The notes: generated by a model not told the origin, from the letters alone. Positions 23,621 to 34,220 are shown, counted from the stretch's first letter. The stretch: DNA of 64,000 nt from Actinomycetes bacterium (GCA_029779645.1 JAKPAC010000012.1:210295-274294), one strand, 5' to 3'. Program-made: numbers and translations.

Positions 23621-23806
23621 GATTTCCTAACTCTTGATCAATGTGAATGCCGGCCGCTCGCGACCACGCGTGGGCGCGCAGAACTGCACCGGAGAAATCA
23701 GAGGGATGTGCCCTGCGAAGCGTCACCGGCTACAGGTGCCGCTCCTCAGCCTTCGAATTCGTTGCAGCCGCGCGCAGAAATCGAGCCTTGGGCAGAGGAA
23801 ATCGTA
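23621..23806 (-). promoter_or_regulatory. rpsD promoter and long leader
   Basis: TACGAT on the minus strand at 23801-23806 is a plausible -10, giving a leader of about 170 nt before the GTG. S4 often represses its own mRNA; the length fits such a leader, but I could not define a structure. Confidence 0.4.
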
Positions 23807-25216
23807 TCACGCCGGGGGCGGCGCATCCGCGCCGGGCGCGAGGATGCGCCGGATCTTCTCGAGGCGGGCCTGGATGTCGCGCTCGTGCCCGTGCGAGGTC
23901 GGCTGATAGTAGCGCTGGCCGCGAAGCGCGTCGGGGAGGTACTGCTGCGCCACGATCCCGATCTCGGCATCGTGCGGATACCGGTACCCCGCTCCGTGCC
24001 CGAGCCGCTTCGCCCCCGCGTAGTGCGCGTCGCGGAGGTGCATCGGCACCGTGCCGATGCGTCCCGCGCGGACATCGGCGATCGCCGCGTCGATGGCCAG
24101 GTAGGCGGCGTTCGACTTCGCGGCGCTCGCCAGATAGATGGTCACCTCGGCCAGAGGGATCCGACCCTCGGGCATCCCGATGAACGCCACGGCGTCCGCG
24201 GCAGCGGTGGCGATGCCCAGCGCCTGCGGATCCGCCATGCCGATGTCTTCGGCGGCGCTGATCACCAGGCGTCGCGCGATGAAGCGCGGGTCTTCGCCCG
24301 CCTCGATCATCCGGGCCAGGTAGTGCACCGCCGCATCGACGTCCGACCCCCGGATCGACTTGATGAACGCGCTGATCACGTCGTAGTGCTCGTCGCCCTG
24401 GCGGTCGTAGCGCAGCAGCGCCCGGTCGACCGCCTGCGCCACGAGCTCCGGCGTGACCACCGCCGAGGGGCGATCGTCGCCCGCGTCAAGACCGGCGGCC
24501 GCGTCGTCGCCCTCCACGGCCTCGCCCGCGAGACCGGCCGCCATCGCTGCGGATGCCTCGAGCGCCGTGAGCGCCCGGCGCGCGTCGCCGGAGGCCAGGC
24601 GCACGATCGCGGCCCGGGCCTCGGGCGACAGCTTGACCTCGCCGCGCAGACCGCGCGGATCGGCGACGGCGCGATCGAGCAGCTCCCCGAGCCGCGCGTC
24701 GTCCAGCGGCGTGAGGGTGAGCAGCAGGGATCGCGAGAGCAGCGGCGAGATCACCGAGAACGAAGGGTTCTCGGTGGTCGCGGCGATCAGAATGACCCAG
24801 CCGTTCTCGACGCCCGGCAGCAGCGCGTCCTGCTGCGCCTTCGTGAAGCGGTGGATCTCGTCGAGGAAGAGGATCGTCGACTGCCCGTACATGTCACGCT
24901 GCGTCAGCGCGGACTGCATGACCTCGCGCACGTCCTTGACGCCGGCGGTCACCGCCGAGAGCTCGACGAAGCGCCGACCCGAGGAGCGTGCGATCGCCTG
25001 GGCGATCGTGGTCTTGCCCGTCCCGGGAGGGCCCCAGAGGATCACCGACACGGCGCCCTGCGCCGCGCGCTCCGGATCGGCGAGCGCGACCAGCGGCGAG
25101 CCCGGGCGCAGGAGGTGCTCCTGCCCGGCGATCTCGTCGATCGATACCGGCCGCATCCGCACCGCGAGCGGAGTGGCGCCCTGGAACAGCGCCTGCGCGG
25201 CTGTTGGATTGACCAT
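23807..25216 (-). CDS. rarA: Replication-associated recombination protein A (AAA+ ATPase)
   Basis: The 469-residue RarA/MgsA/WRNIP1 protein has Walker A GPPGTGKTT, Walker B ILFLDEIHRF, and the C-terminal tetramerisation domain ending with HGAGYRYPHD. It acts at stalled replication forks. TAGCCT sits 6 nt before the ATG, the pattern of a leaderless actinobacterial promoter. Confidence 0.95.
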   Translation of the reverse strand: MVNPTAAQALFQGATPLAVRMRPVSIDEIAGQEHLLRPGSPLVALADPERAAQGAVSVILWGPPGTGKTTIAQAIARSSGRRFVELSAVTAGVKDVREVMQSALTQRDMYGQSTILFLDEIHRFTKAQQDALLPGVENGWVILIAATTENPSFSVISPLLSRSLLLTLTPLDDARLGELLDRAVADPRGLRGEVKLSPEARAAIVRLASGDARRALTALEASAAMAAGLAGEAVEGDDAAAGLDAGDDRPSAVVTPELVAQAVDRALLRYDRQGDEHYDVISAFIKSIRGSDVDAAVHYLARMIEAGEDPRFIARRLVISAAEDIGMADPQALGIATAAADAVAFIGMPEGRIPLAEVTIYLASAAKSNAAYLAIDAAIADVRAGRIGTVPMHLRDAHYAGAKRLGHGAGYRYPHDAEIGIVAQQYLPDALRGQRYYQPTSHGHERDIQARLEKIRRILAPGADAPPPA

Positions 25217-25406
25217 GCCTCAAGGCTAGCCGCCGGCGCGACACCGCTGCCCGCACCGCGTCACCCGCGGCGCTCGAGGTCGCCGAGGGCCGCCGCGGTC
25301 CGCTCGGGTGCCGCGGTTTGTCGCCCCGGGGCGGGATGCGTAGAGTTTCACCGATTCGTCGCCGAGTGCGGCCGCGAATCGCGCAAGATCATGTCGGGAG
25401 GATGCC

Positions 25407-25706
25407 GTGGCAGCGCGAAGCAGAGACAAGGCGGCACGCGAGGCGCGAGAGCGCGCGCGCCGCTACCAGGCGCGCACCCAGCTGCACGAGGACCGAGGCC
25501 GTCGGCGCACGCGCGACAACGTGGTCGCTGGCGTCGTTGGCGGGCTGATCGTCGCGATCGCCATCGCCGGGCAGTTCGTGTACGCCTCGGTCGGCCCCGG
25601 TGCTCCCGAGCCGGCCCCCACGCCGAGCCCGTCCGCGACGACGCCCGCGCCCAGCCCCTCGCCCGAGGAGTCGACGCAGAGCCCCACCGAGGATCCCGCC
25701 GAATAG
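25407..25706 (+). CDS. Small membrane protein with Pro/Ser/Thr-rich tail
   Basis: A 99-residue product from GTG 25407, with GGGAGG 6 nt upstream. It has a basic, arginine-rich N-terminus, one helix (VVAGVVGGLIVAIAIAGQFVY) and an outside tail of about 35 residues rich in Pro, Ser, Thr and Glu. No family is recognised. It is divergent from rarA. Confidence 0.65.
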   Translation: MAARSRDKAAREARERARRYQARTQLHEDRGRRRTRDNVVAGVVGGLIVAIAIAGQFVYASVGPGAPEPAPTPSPSATTPAPSPSPEESTQSPTEDPAE

Positions 25707-25778
25707 CACGCGCGCCTGCGGCGCCACGCCCGGGCCCGGCGGCTCCGTCATCCCGCGCGGCGCGGCGTGGGCCGTCGT

Positions 25779-25786
25779 ATTAGGCT
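25779..25786 (+). promoter_or_regulatory. Candidate -10 for the DUF349 gene
   Basis: TATTAGGCT contains a TANNNT box about 150 nt before the GTG start. The leader carries a small perfect hairpin (25908-25913 with 25916-25921) directly before the GAGGTGG ribosome binding site. Confidence 0.35.
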
Positions 25787-25937
25787 AGGGGCGGTCACGC
25801 GCACGCCTGTGCGCACCGGCTCCCGCACGCGGCTCGCGCCGCGCGCGCGAGCGACCAAGCGACTGAGCGACACTCGTGCGGCTGCGGCCACAGCGAGCGA
25901 CAAGAGCGCGGCCCTGGCCGCAGCGAGGTGGAATCAC

Positions 25938-27191
25938 GTGTCTTCCCACACTGAGCCGAACGAGACCGTCCAGCCCTGGGGCCGCGTCGACGAAGACGGC
26001 ACCGTCTTCGTGCGCGAAGACGAGCAGTGGCGCGAGGTCGGGCAGTACCCCGACGCGACCGCCGAAGAGGCCCTCGCCTACTTCGAGCGCAAGTTCACCG
26101 ACCTCGCCGACAAGGTCACGCTCCTCGAGCAGCGCTCCAAGCGCGGCGGCGCGACGGCCTCTGAGCTGACCCACGCGGTCCGGCAGCTTCGCGGCGACGT
26201 GGTCGGCGCGGCCGCGGTTGGCGACCTGGCGAAGCTCGACCGGCGTCTCGAGTCGCTGTCGGACACGCTCAAGGACGCGAGCGCACAGGAGGCGGCGGCA
26301 TCCCGCGAGGCCGTCGTCGAGGCGGGACGCGAGCGCGAGGCGATCGTCGAGGCCGTCGAGGCACTCGCCGCGCAGGATCCGCAGAAGACGCAGTGGAAGA
26401 CCACCACGCAGCAGCTCAACGACGCGTTCGCGCAGTGGCAGAGCCACCAGCAGAACGGCCCGCGCCTGCCCAAGAACGAGGCGCAGGCGCTGTGGAAGCG
26501 GTTCCGGAACGCGCGCACGACGATCGAGCGCCACCGCCGCGAGTACTTCGCCGAGCTCGACGACGCACACCGCGCGGCCCGTGACGCGAAGACGCGCCTC
26601 GTCGACCGCGCCGAGGCGCTCGCCCCGAAGGGCGAGGACGGCATTCCCGCCTACCGCGCGCTGCTCGACGAGTGGAAGGCGTCCGGTCGCGCCGGCAAGC
26701 GCGTCGACGACAGCCTCTGGGCGCGCTTCAAGGCGGCCGGTGACGCGCTGTACGGCGCACGCGCCGAGCGTGACGCGGCGGAGGCTGCGGACTCGCTGCC
26801 GAAGGTCGCCGCCAAGAAGGAGCTGCTCGAGCGCGCGCAGGCGGTGGCCGACGAGCCCGACCTGGCCAAGGCCCGAGCGCTGCTCACCCAGATCCAGCGC
26901 GAGTGGGACGAGATCGGGCGCATCTTCGGCCGCGAGCAGGAGCGTCCGCTCGAGGACGGCATCCGCCGCGTCGAGGCGGCCCTGCGCGCGCGCGAGGACG
27001 CGGACTGGAAGGCCAACGACCCGCGCACGAAGGCTCGCGCCAACGACATGACGCAGCAGCTCGAAGACGCCATCGCCAAGCTCGAAGAGGAGATCGCGGC
27101 GGCGAAGGCCGCCGGCGATGCGGCCTCCGCCGCGAAGCTCGAAGAGGCGCTTGCCGCGCGCAAGGCCTGGCTCGGCGCCCTCGGGGGCTGA
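25938..27191 (+). CDS. DUF349 domain protein
   Basis: The 417-residue product starts at GTG 25938, preceded by GAGGTGG. It is mostly charged helix and coiled coil with repeated DUF349 units (W-x-x-x-F/Y-K/R patterns such as LWKRFRNARTTIERHRREYF and LWARFKAAGDALY). DUF349 proteins occur near relA in many actinobacteria; their role is unclear. The frame is open further upstream, but homology and the RBS support the GTG. Confidence 0.88.
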   Translation: MSSHTEPNETVQPWGRVDEDGTVFVREDEQWREVGQYPDATAEEALAYFERKFTDLADKVTLLEQRSKRGGATASELTHAVRQLRGDVVGAAAVGDLAKLDRRLESLSDTLKDASAQEAAASREAVVEAGREREAIVEAVEALAAQDPQKTQWKTTTQQLNDAFAQWQSHQQNGPRLPKNEAQALWKRFRNARTTIERHRREYFAELDDAHRAARDAKTRLVDRAEALAPKGEDGIPAYRALLDEWKASGRAGKRVDDSLWARFKAAGDALYGARAERDAAEAADSLPKVAAKKELLERAQAVADEPDLAKARALLTQIQREWDEIGRIFGREQERPLEDGIRRVEAALRAREDADWKANDPRTKARANDMTQQLEDAIAKLEEEIAAAKAAGDAASAAKLEEALAARKAWLGALGG

Positions 27192-27211
27192 TCGGCGGCG
27201 CGGACGCACGC

Positions 27212-27249
27212 ACAGGGGCGCGGGAGGATTCACCCTCCCGCGCCCCTGT
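27212..27249 (+). terminator. Terminator of the DUF349 gene
   Basis: A perfect 16-bp stem (27212-27227 with 27234-27249) with a 6-nt loop starts 20 nt after the stop. Confidence 0.85.
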
Positions 27250-27327
27250 CGCGTCTGCACCGCTGGGTGTAGGTCCAGCGCCGTGCGCAGCGCGGGGGCG
27301 CCGACTCCGGCGGATAGGCTTCCCCTC

Positions 27328-27888
27328 GTGCTCGGCTTCGATGATCCGCTCCCCCGTCGCCCGCGTCGCATCGTGGTGGCGGGCGTCTCGGGCGCGGGCA
27401 AGACCACGCTCGCGGCCCGCATCGCCGCGGTGTTCGACGCACCGCACACCGAGATCGACGGGCTCTATCACGGCGAGAACTGGACACCCCGCGACGCGTT
27501 CCTCGACGACGTTCGCGCCCTCGTCGCGGGTGAGCGCTGGACGACGGAATGGCAGTACCACGTCGCGCGGCCGATCCTGAGCGAGTCGGCCGAGCTGCTC
27601 GTCTGGCTCGATCTGCCATTCGTGCGCGTCACGCTCCCGCGCGTCATCAGGCGCACCGTCGGGCGCCGGCTGCGCCGAGAAGCGCTGTGGAACGGCAACA
27701 CCGAACCGCCGCTGCACACGTTCTTCACCTCTCGCGAGCACATCGTGCGCTGGTCGATCGCCACGAGAGGCAAGTACCGCGAGCGCATTCCGCGCCTCGA
27801 GACGGAGCATCCCGATCTGCTCATCGTGCGGCTGCGCTCACGGCGCGAGGTCGAGGCGTGGCTCGCGGCGCAGCGACCGCGCGGCTGA
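27328..27888 (+). CDS. P-loop nucleoside kinase-like ATPase
   Basis: A 186-residue product from GTG 27328. Walker A GVSGAGKTT lies near residues 18-26, followed by an EIDGLYHGENWTPRD lid or substrate segment and a WLDLPF Walker-B-like strand. It resembles the adenylate kinase/FlaR-type topology-modulation family of unknown substrate. TAGGCT lies 7 nt before the GTG with no Shine-Dalgarno sequence, so the mRNA is probably leaderless. Confidence 0.8.
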   Translation: MLGFDDPLPRRPRRIVVAGVSGAGKTTLAARIAAVFDAPHTEIDGLYHGENWTPRDAFLDDVRALVAGERWTTEWQYHVARPILSESAELLVWLDLPFVRVTLPRVIRRTVGRRLRREALWNGNTEPPLHTFFTSREHIVRWSIATRGKYRERIPRLETEHPDLLIVRLRSRREVEAWLAAQRPRG

Positions 27889-27961
27889 GCCGGCGGCACG
27901 AGTTCTCCACAGCGACGCGACGCGCTCGCCGCGCGGGCACGCCGCCCCGCACAATCGGGAG

Positions 27962-28720
27962 ATGTCTGCATCACGCTTCATGTACTTCGCGGGCGAGCGC
28001 CTGTCGATCGCCGAGCTCTCGGCGGCGAGTCTCGACGGCCACCTCGTGGGGCTCGGCGAGGGATTCATGCCGGCCGACGCGATCGAGACGATCGCGATGC
28101 GGGCGGCGTCGCTGCGCCCGCTGCTCGGCGACACGATGGCGGCGACGCTGCTCAGCGCCGCGTGGATCTGGGGCGCGCTGGATCGGCCGCCGGCGCGGCA
28201 CAGCGCGCATCGCGCGGTCGAGCACCGGCTGCACCACGTGCTGAGCCGGCGCCTGGTGCTGCACGACGTGCACCTCGCCGTCGAGGGGCGCATGCTGCTC
28301 GGCGGCGTGTGGGTGAGCACGCCGCTGCACACCCTGATCGCGCTCGCTCGCGCCGCGACGCAGGGGCCGACTCGCACGAACGGCGCCGTCCCGGCCGGCG
28401 CCACGGAGCGCAGCACCACCGGCAGCAGCACCACGGAGCGCAGCGCTGCTGCTGTCGCCGGCGCGCACATCGCGTCGCTCGCCGCTGCGCGCGCCCTGGT
28501 CGAGCTGGGCCTCGCCGATCCCGACGAGGCGGTGGCGTGGCTGGATGCGAGAACCCGCATGCCGGGCAAGCACGCGGCGCGCGCGCTTCTCGATGCGCTG
28601 CGCGCGCATGCGCCGGCGGCGCGGCGCACCGAACGCCCCGGTGGGGCCGACCGCCCCGGGCGTCCCGGCCGAATCGGTCAGCCGCGAGCGCGCCGCGAGG
28701 CCGACACCTCGTCTGCCTAG
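27962..28720 (+). CDS. Uncharacterised actinobacterial protein
   Basis: The 252-residue product is mostly helical, with a low-complexity Thr/Ser segment in the middle ([11 protein letters not shown]) and a basic Pro/Gly/Arg-rich C-terminus. The middle part loosely recalls AbiEi-like antitoxin C-termini, but there is no HTH or partner toxin, so I do not assign it. CACAAT 6 nt before the ATG suggests a leaderless start. Its stop codon shares the CTAG tetranucleotide with the relA stop on the other strand. Confidence 0.65.
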   Translation: MSASRFMYFAGERLSIAELSAASLDGHLVGLGEGFMPADAIETIAMRAASLRPLLGDTMAATLLSAAWIWGALDRPPARHSAHRAVEHRLHHVLSRRLVLHDVHLAVEGRMLLGGVWVSTPLHTLIALARAATQGPTRTNGAVPAGATERSTTGSSTTERSAAAVAGAHIASLAAARALVELGLADPDEAVAWLDARTRMPGKHAARALLDALRAHAPAARRTERPGGADRPGRPGRIGQPRARREADTSSA

Positions 28721-30969
28721 CCCGAGGTCACCCGATAGACGTCGTAGACCGCGTCGATGCGCCGCACCGCGTTCAGCACGCGGTCGAGGTGCACGATGTC
28801 GCCCATCTCGAACACGAACCGGCTGAGCGCGAGGCGATCGTGCGAGGTCGACACGGTCGCCGAGAGGATGTTCACGTGATGCTCGCTCAGCACGCGCGTC
28901 ACGTCCGAGAGCAGGCCGCCGCGATCGAGCGCCTCGACCTGGATCTGCACCATGAAGATGCTCTTCGTCGTCGGCGCCCACGCCACCTCGATCAGGCGCT
29001 CCGGATCGCTCTGGAGCGACTTCACGTTCGGGCAGTCCGCACGGTGCACCGAGACGCCGCTGCCCCGTGTCACGAAGCCGACGATCGCGTCACCGGGCAC
29101 CGGCGTGCAGCACTTGGCCAGCTTCACGAGGATGTCGGGGGCCCCGCGCACGAGGATGCCCGAGTCGCTGTTGCGGGTGCTGCGCTGGCGCCCGAGCGCG
29201 GGAAGGTCGATCGGTCCGGTGAGCGGCGCCGTCTGGTGCACCAGCGCGGTGACCTTCTCGATCACCGACTGGGTGCTGACATGCCCCTCGCCGACGGCGG
29301 CATAGAGCGCCGAGACGTCCTCGTAGCGGAGCTGGTGCGCAACCTCGGTGAACGAATCCTGGTTCATGAGTCGCTGCAGCGGCAGGTTCTGCCGGCGCAT
29401 CGCCCGGGCGATCGCATCCTTGCCCTGCTCGATGGCCTCCTCGCGGCGCTCCTTGGTGAACCAGCCGCGGATCTTGTTCTTGGCGCGCGTGCTGCGCACG
29501 AAGGTCAGCCAGCCCTGGCTCGGGCCCGCGTCCGGGTTCTTCGAGGTGAACACCTCGACGACCTCGCCGCTGTGCAGCTCGGACTCGAGCGGCACCAGGC
29601 GCCCGTTCACCTTCGCGCCCATCGTGCGGTGGCCGATCTCGGTGTGCACCGCGTAGGCGAAGTCGACGGGGGTCGCGCCGGCGGGGAGGCCGATCACGCG
29701 ACCCTTCGGCGTGAAGACGTAGACCTCCTTCGCGCCGATCTCGTACCGCAGCGAATCGAGGAACTCGCCGGGATCGGCGGTCTCGCACTGCCAGTCCGAG
29801 ATGTGCGCGAGCCACGCCATGTCGGTATCGGCCGCCTTGCCCTCGGACTTGCCGCCGTTGACGCGCTCCTTGTACTTCCAGTGCGCGGCGACGCCGTACT
29901 CGGCCTGCTGGTGCATCTCGTTGGTGCGGATCTGGATCTCGACGGTGCGTCCACCGGGGCCGATGACCGTCGTGTGCAGCGACTGGTAGAGGTTGAACTT
30001 CGGCGTCGCGATGTAGTCCTTGAACCGCCCGGGCAGCGGCGTCCACCGCGCGTGGATCGCGCCGAGCACGGCGTAGCAGTCGCGCACCGAGCCGACCAGC
30101 ACCCGAATGCCGATGAGGTCGTAGATGTCGTCGAACTCGCGCCCGCGCACGATCATCTTCTGGTACACGGAGTACAGCTGCTTCGGTCGGCCCATGACCC
30201 GCCCCCGAATGCGCAGCTCGCGCAGATCTTCGTCGACGGCCGCGATCACCGACTGCATGTACTGCTCGCGCTGCGGCGTGCGCTGACGCACCAGGCTCTC
30301 GATCTCGGCGTAGATCTTCGGCTGGAGCACCGCGAACGACAGATCTTCCAGCTCGGCCTTGATGGTCTGGATGCCGAGCCGATGCGCGAGCGGGGCGTAG
30401 ATCTCGAGGGTCTCGGTCGCCTTGCGCGTGGCCTTCTCGGCGGGGACGAAGCCCCAGGTGCGCGCGTTGTGCAGCCGGTCGGCGAGCTTGATCAGGAGCA
30501 CGCGAATGTCTTTCGACATCGCGACGATCATCTTGCGGACCGTCTCGGCCTGCGCGCTCTCGCCGTACTTGACGCGGTCGAGCTTGGTGACGCCGTCCAC
30601 CAGCATCGCGACCTCGTCGCCGAACTCGCCCCTCAGCTCCTCGAGCGGGTAGCCGGTGTCCTCCACCGTGTCGTGCAGGAGCGCGGCGGCGATGGCGCGC
30701 GGCCCGAGGCCGAGGTCGGCCAGGATCTGCGCGACCGCGACGGGGTGGGTGATGTACGGCTCGCCGCTCTGCCGCTTCTGCCCCTTGTGCGCCTCGGACG
30801 CGACCTCATACGCGCGCTCGATGACGGCCAGGTCGGACTTGGGGTGGTTCGTGCGCACCACGCGCATGAGGTGCGCGACGTCGTCGCTGCGGACCGAGCG
30901 CGAGAAGATGCGCGGCACGAGCCGGCGCAACGTCGAGCCCTGCGGCGCACCCGGAACCGATTCCGCCAT
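28717..30969 (-). CDS. relA: Bifunctional (p)ppGpp synthetase/hydrolase
   Basis: A 750-residue Rsh protein. The N-terminal HD domain keeps the hydrolase HDTVEDT motif. The synthetase domain has [14 protein letters not shown] and [19 protein letters not shown] follows ([22 protein letters not shown]), and an ACT domain ends the protein. Both catalytic sites look intact, so it should both make and degrade the alarmone. RBS GGGAGG lies before the ATG; TAAGAT at 30991-30996 is a good -10. Confidence 0.96.
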   Translation of the reverse strand: MAESVPGAPQGSTLRRLVPRIFSRSVRSDDVAHLMRVVRTNHPKSDLAVIERAYEVASEAHKGQKRQSGEPYITHPVAVAQILADLGLGPRAIAAALLHDTVEDTGYPLEELRGEFGDEVAMLVDGVTKLDRVKYGESAQAETVRKMIVAMSKDIRVLLIKLADRLHNARTWGFVPAEKATRKATETLEIYAPLAHRLGIQTIKAELEDLSFAVLQPKIYAEIESLVRQRTPQREQYMQSVIAAVDEDLRELRIRGRVMGRPKQLYSVYQKMIVRGREFDDIYDLIGIRVLVGSVRDCYAVLGAIHARWTPLPGRFKDYIATPKFNLYQSLHTTVIGPGGRTVEIQIRTNEMHQQAEYGVAAHWKYKERVNGGKSEGKAADTDMAWLAHISDWQCETADPGEFLDSLRYEIGAKEVYVFTPKGRVIGLPAGATPVDFAYAVHTEIGHRTMGAKVNGRLVPLESELHSGEVVEVFTSKNPDAGPSQGWLTFVRSTRAKNKIRGWFTKERREEAIEQGKDAIARAMRRQNLPLQRLMNQDSFTEVAHQLRYEDVSALYAAVGEGHVSTQSVIEKVTALVHQTAPLTGPIDLPALGRQRSTRNSDSGILVRGAPDILVKLAKCCTPVPGDAIVGFVTRGSGVSVHRADCPNVKSLQSDPERLIEVAWAPTTKSIFMVQIQVEALDRGGLLSDVTRVLSEHHVNILSATVSTSHDRLALSRFVFEMGDIVHLDRVLNAVRRIDAVYDVYRVTSG

Positions 30970-30990
30970 CTGGCACCTCCCAAGAACTCA

Positions 30991-30996
30991 ATCTTA
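30991..30996 (-). promoter_or_regulatory. -10 box of relA
   Basis: TAAGAT on the minus strand 21 nt before the start codon; no clear -35. Confidence 0.5.
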
Positions 30997-31043
30997 GAGC
31001 TCCCGGGCACTCGCCCGGCGCCACGGTCGCCCGCGGCATCGAC

Positions 31044-32027
31044 CTAGCGCAGGGCGAGCTCGCGATTGGCCAGCACCTTCGCGTCGCGCTCCTTGATGGC
31101 GGGCTCGTTCTCGCGCATGAGCGAGTAGAGCGGGGCCGCGACGAAGAGCGTCGAGTAGGTGGCGACGATGATGCCGACGAAGATCGACAGCGAGATGTCG
31201 CTGAGCGTATCGGCGCCGAGGACGAAGGTGCCGAGGAACAGGATCGCGCCCACGGGCAGGGCAGCGACCACCGAGGTGTTGATCGAGCGCACGAGCGTCT
31301 GGTTCACCGCGAGGTTCACCGATTCGCCGAACGTGCGGCCGGAGATCTCGCCGTCCTCGTTCGTGTTCTCGCGAACCTTGTCGAACACGACGGTGGTGTC
31401 GTAGAGCGAGTACGCGAGGATCGTCAGGAAGCCGATCACCGCCGCCGGCGAGATCTCGAAGCCGGTCAGCGCATACACGCCGAGCGTGATGACCAGCACG
31501 TCGACCAGGCCAATGATCGAGGCGACCGACATCTTCCAGGTGCGGAAGTAGATCGCGAGGATGATGAACGTGAGCGCGAGGAAGATCGCGAGGCCCCAGA
31601 GCGACTGCTTGGTCACGTCGGCGCCCCAGCTGGGACCGATGAACGACGTGGTCACCTCGTCGACGTCAACCGAGTACGCCTCGGCCAGCGCGGCGGCGAC
31701 CTGCTGCGTCTCGCCCGGCGACATCTGGTCGGTCTGGACGCGCACGGCGCTGTCGGCGATCGTCGTGACCTTCGTGGTCGCGCCCGGCACCACCTGCTTC
31801 ACCGTGTCGGTGGCGATCGTCTGGTCGGGATGGTCGAGGCCGGAGATCGTGAACTGCGACCCGCCGGTGAACTCGATGCTGAAGTTGATCGGCTTGAAGA
31901 TCGGCACGATCGCCGCGCCCACGATGAGCGCGATCGCGATGATGAACCACAGACGCCGCTTGCCGACGAACGGGAATGAGAGCTTGCCTGAGTAGAGGTC
32001 GTTTCCGAACTGGCTCATAGAACGCAT
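31044..32027 (-). CDS. secF: Protein translocase subunit SecF
   Basis: A 327-residue inner-membrane protein with the SecF opening (KRRLWFIIAIALIVGA), the IEFTGGSQ motif and the six-helix RND-type bundle with the ALVSGLE-type block replaced by VYALTGFEISPAAV. With SecD it uses the proton motive force to help SecYEG export. Its ATG at 32027 overlaps the secD stop by 1 nt and has GGGGAGAGG before it. Confidence 0.95.
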   Translation of the reverse strand: MRSMSQFGNDLYSGKLSFPFVGKRRLWFIIAIALIVGAAIVPIFKPINFSIEFTGGSQFTISGLDHPDQTIATDTVKQVVPGATTKVTTIADSAVRVQTDQMSPGETQQVAAALAEAYSVDVDEVTTSFIGPSWGADVTKQSLWGLAIFLALTFIILAIYFRTWKMSVASIIGLVDVLVITLGVYALTGFEISPAAVIGFLTILAYSLYDTTVVFDKVRENTNEDGEISGRTFGESVNLAVNQTLVRSINTSVVAALPVGAILFLGTFVLGADTLSDISLSIFVGIIVATYSTLFVAAPLYSLMRENEPAIKERDAKVLANRELALR

Positions 32028-33781
32028 CAGGCCTCTCCCCCCTTCGTGTCGTTCGTGCTGCTTGCGGGAGGCTCGCTCGCCTTCGCGCCGCGTGCACTCA
32101 GCGCCTGCTCGGCCTGCTTGCGCTCGGCGATGGTCTGCCGACGCTCGGCCTCGCCGCGCGAGCGGGACGCGCGGGCGGCCTTGCCCTGCGAAGCCGCTGC
32201 GCCGACCGGCGCGCGGAACTGCGCGCGGCCGCGGTACACGGCGCCGAGGGCGGTGGGGTCAAGGCCCGAGAGCGGGTGCCCGCCGCCGAAGAAGCTGGTG
32301 CGCGAGAGCAGCTGCATGATCGGGTGCGTGAAGATGATGAAGATCAGGATGTCGATCAGGGTCGTGAGGCCCAGGGTGAACGCGAATCCCTTGACCGTGG
32401 CATCCGCCAGGATGTAGAGCACGACCGCGGCGAGCACGTTGATGCTCTTCGAGATGTAGATCGTGCGCTTCGCGCGGCCCCAGCCGTCTTCGACCGCGCC
32501 GGTGATCGACTTGCCGTCGCGCATCTCGTCGCGGATGCGCTCGAAGTACACGATGAACGAGTCGGCGGTGAAGCCGATCGACACGATCAGACCCGCCACG
32601 CCGGCCAGCGAGAGGCGGAAGCCCATGCGCCAGGCGAGGATGCAGATCGCGAGGTAGGTCAGCACCCCCATGACCAGCAGCGAGGCGATGATCACGGTGC
32701 CGAGCACGCGGTACTGGAACAGCGCGTAGATGCACACCAGCGCGAGGCCGACGAGTCCGGTGATGAGGCCGATCTGCAGCTGCTGGCTGCCGAGCGTCGC
32801 CGAGATGGTGTCGGAGCTGACGACCTTGAAGCTCAGCGGCAGCGCGCCGTACTTCAGCTGATCGGCGAGGACCTTCGCCGACTCCTGCGTGAACGAGCCC
32901 GAGATCGAGGGCTTGCCGTCGAGGATCAGCCCGTTCATCGAGGGCGCCGAGAGCACGTAGCCGTCGAGCACGAACGCGAACTGGTCGAGCGGCGGCTGCG
33001 CGCCGTAGAGGCGCTGGCTGATCTTGCCGAACGTCGAGGTGCCGTCGCTGTCGAAGGCCAGGTTCACCGTCCAGCGGTTCGTCTTCTGGTCGAGACCGTA
33101 GGTGGCGTCGATGATCGACGAGCCCTCCATCTCGACCGGGCCCAGGATGTACTTCTGGAGGCCCTCCGGGTCGCACGTGATCAGTGGCTGGTCATGCGGC
33201 TGGCTGGCGGGGTCGTTGCTCGGGTCCGCGCAGTCGAACGCGAGGTACTGCGCCTCCAGCGCGGGGGTGATCCACGCGATGTCGCTGGCGTTGCTCGGCT
33301 GCGTCGACGGCGTGGCCTGCAGCGTGGGGTCGGGCGAGGGATACGGCGTCATGTTGCCGTCCTCGCCGACGAAGGTGTTCGAGGTCTGCCCCGAGACGAA
33401 CAGCACGGGGCGCAGCTGCAGCTGCGCGCTCGCCTCGATGCGGTTGCGGGTGTCTTCGTCGGCGGAGCCGGGGATCTGCACAACGATGTTGCGGCCACCC
33501 TCGGTCGTGATCTCGGTCTCGCCCACGCCCGAGGCATCCACGCGCTGGCGGATGATGGTCGCCGCCTGATCGAGCTGCTCCTGAGAGATCTGCTCGCCGT
33601 CCTGGCTCTGGGCCTCGAGCACGATCTGGGTGCCGCCCTGCAGGTCGAGCGCGAGGGCGGGCGCCCACGAGCTGACGCCGAGCGCCACGCCGATCGCATT
33701 GATGCCGAACAGCGACCCGGTGATGATCAGGAGGCCGAGGAGTGCGCGCCACGCGCGTTTGACGGGGGTGGAAGTCGCCAC
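32027..33781 (-). CDS. secD: Protein translocase subunit SecD
   Basis: A 584-residue partner of SecF. It has one N-terminal helix, then the LDLQGGTQIVLEA motif, a large periplasmic-type domain (about residues 60-370) and five more helices with LSLAGVAGLIVSIGFTADSF. The C-terminal about 70 residues are a basic, Ala-rich cytoplasmic tail. It lies between yajC and secF in the standard operon. Confidence 0.96.
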   Translation of the reverse strand: MATSTPVKRAWRALLGLLIITGSLFGINAIGVALGVSSWAPALALDLQGGTQIVLEAQSQDGEQISQEQLDQAATIIRQRVDASGVGETEITTEGGRNIVVQIPGSADEDTRNRIEASAQLQLRPVLFVSGQTSNTFVGEDGNMTPYPSPDPTLQATPSTQPSNASDIAWITPALEAQYLAFDCADPSNDPASQPHDQPLITCDPEGLQKYILGPVEMEGSSIIDATYGLDQKTNRWTVNLAFDSDGTSTFGKISQRLYGAQPPLDQFAFVLDGYVLSAPSMNGLILDGKPSISGSFTQESAKVLADQLKYGALPLSFKVVSSDTISATLGSQQLQIGLITGLVGLALVCIYALFQYRVLGTVIIASLLVMGVLTYLAICILAWRMGFRLSLAGVAGLIVSIGFTADSFIVYFERIRDEMRDGKSITGAVEDGWGRAKRTIYISKSINVLAAVVLYILADATVKGFAFTLGLTTLIDILIFIIFTHPIMQLLSRTSFFGGGHPLSGLDPTALGAVYRGRAQFRAPVGAAASQGKAARASRSRGEAERRQTIAERKQAEQALSARGAKASEPPASSTNDTKGGEA

Positions 33782-33839
33782 GGAGTGTCAGCTTTCTACG
33801 CTGCCCGGGCGATCCACACCTGGGCGGGAGCGGGTCAGA

Positions 33840-34220
33840 TCAGTCGTCGGACTTCTTATCGCGCTCGGTGGCATCGGTGATCGGGTCGATCGACTCGATG
33901 GCGGGCGCGTCGCTCGGGCTCGGCGCATCGGCACCCTCGATCGGCGTCACGACGCGAAGAATCGCCTGGCTGTGCGTGCGAACCACGACGCCAGGAGCGA
34001 GCTCGATCAGCGCCGGCTCGTCGAGGTTGTCGGGGTCGTACGCCACGATGGTGCCGTACAGCCCGCCCTGCAGAAGCACCTCAGCACCGGGAACGGTGTT
34101 GCGACGCATGGTCTCCTGCTCGGCCTTGTGCTTCGCCATGCGCCGGCGCTGGCTGACGAACATGAAGACGAGGAGCAGTGCGAGGACGATCAGCAGACCG
34201 TACTGTGCGAAGAAATCCAT
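33840..34220 (-). CDS. yajC: Preprotein translocase subunit YajC
   Basis: A 126-residue product with one N-terminal helix (YGLLIVLALLLVFMFV), then SQRRRMAKHKAEQ and GAEVLLQGGLYGTIV, the YajC signature. It associates with SecDF. The C-terminal tail is acidic and disordered. First gene of yajC-secD-secF. Confidence 0.93.
   Translation of the reverse strand: MDFFAQYGLLIVLALLLVFMFVSQRRRMAKHKAEQETMRRNTVPGAEVLLQGGLYGTIVAYDPDNLDEPALIELAPGVVVRTHSQAILRVVTPIEGADAPSPSDAPAIESIDPITDATERDKKSDD

Noticed and set aside
27962..28720. Toxin-antitoxin (AbiE-type) component
   Set aside because: The resemblance is limited to a helical segment; there is no N-terminal HTH and no adjacent nucleotidyltransferase toxin.
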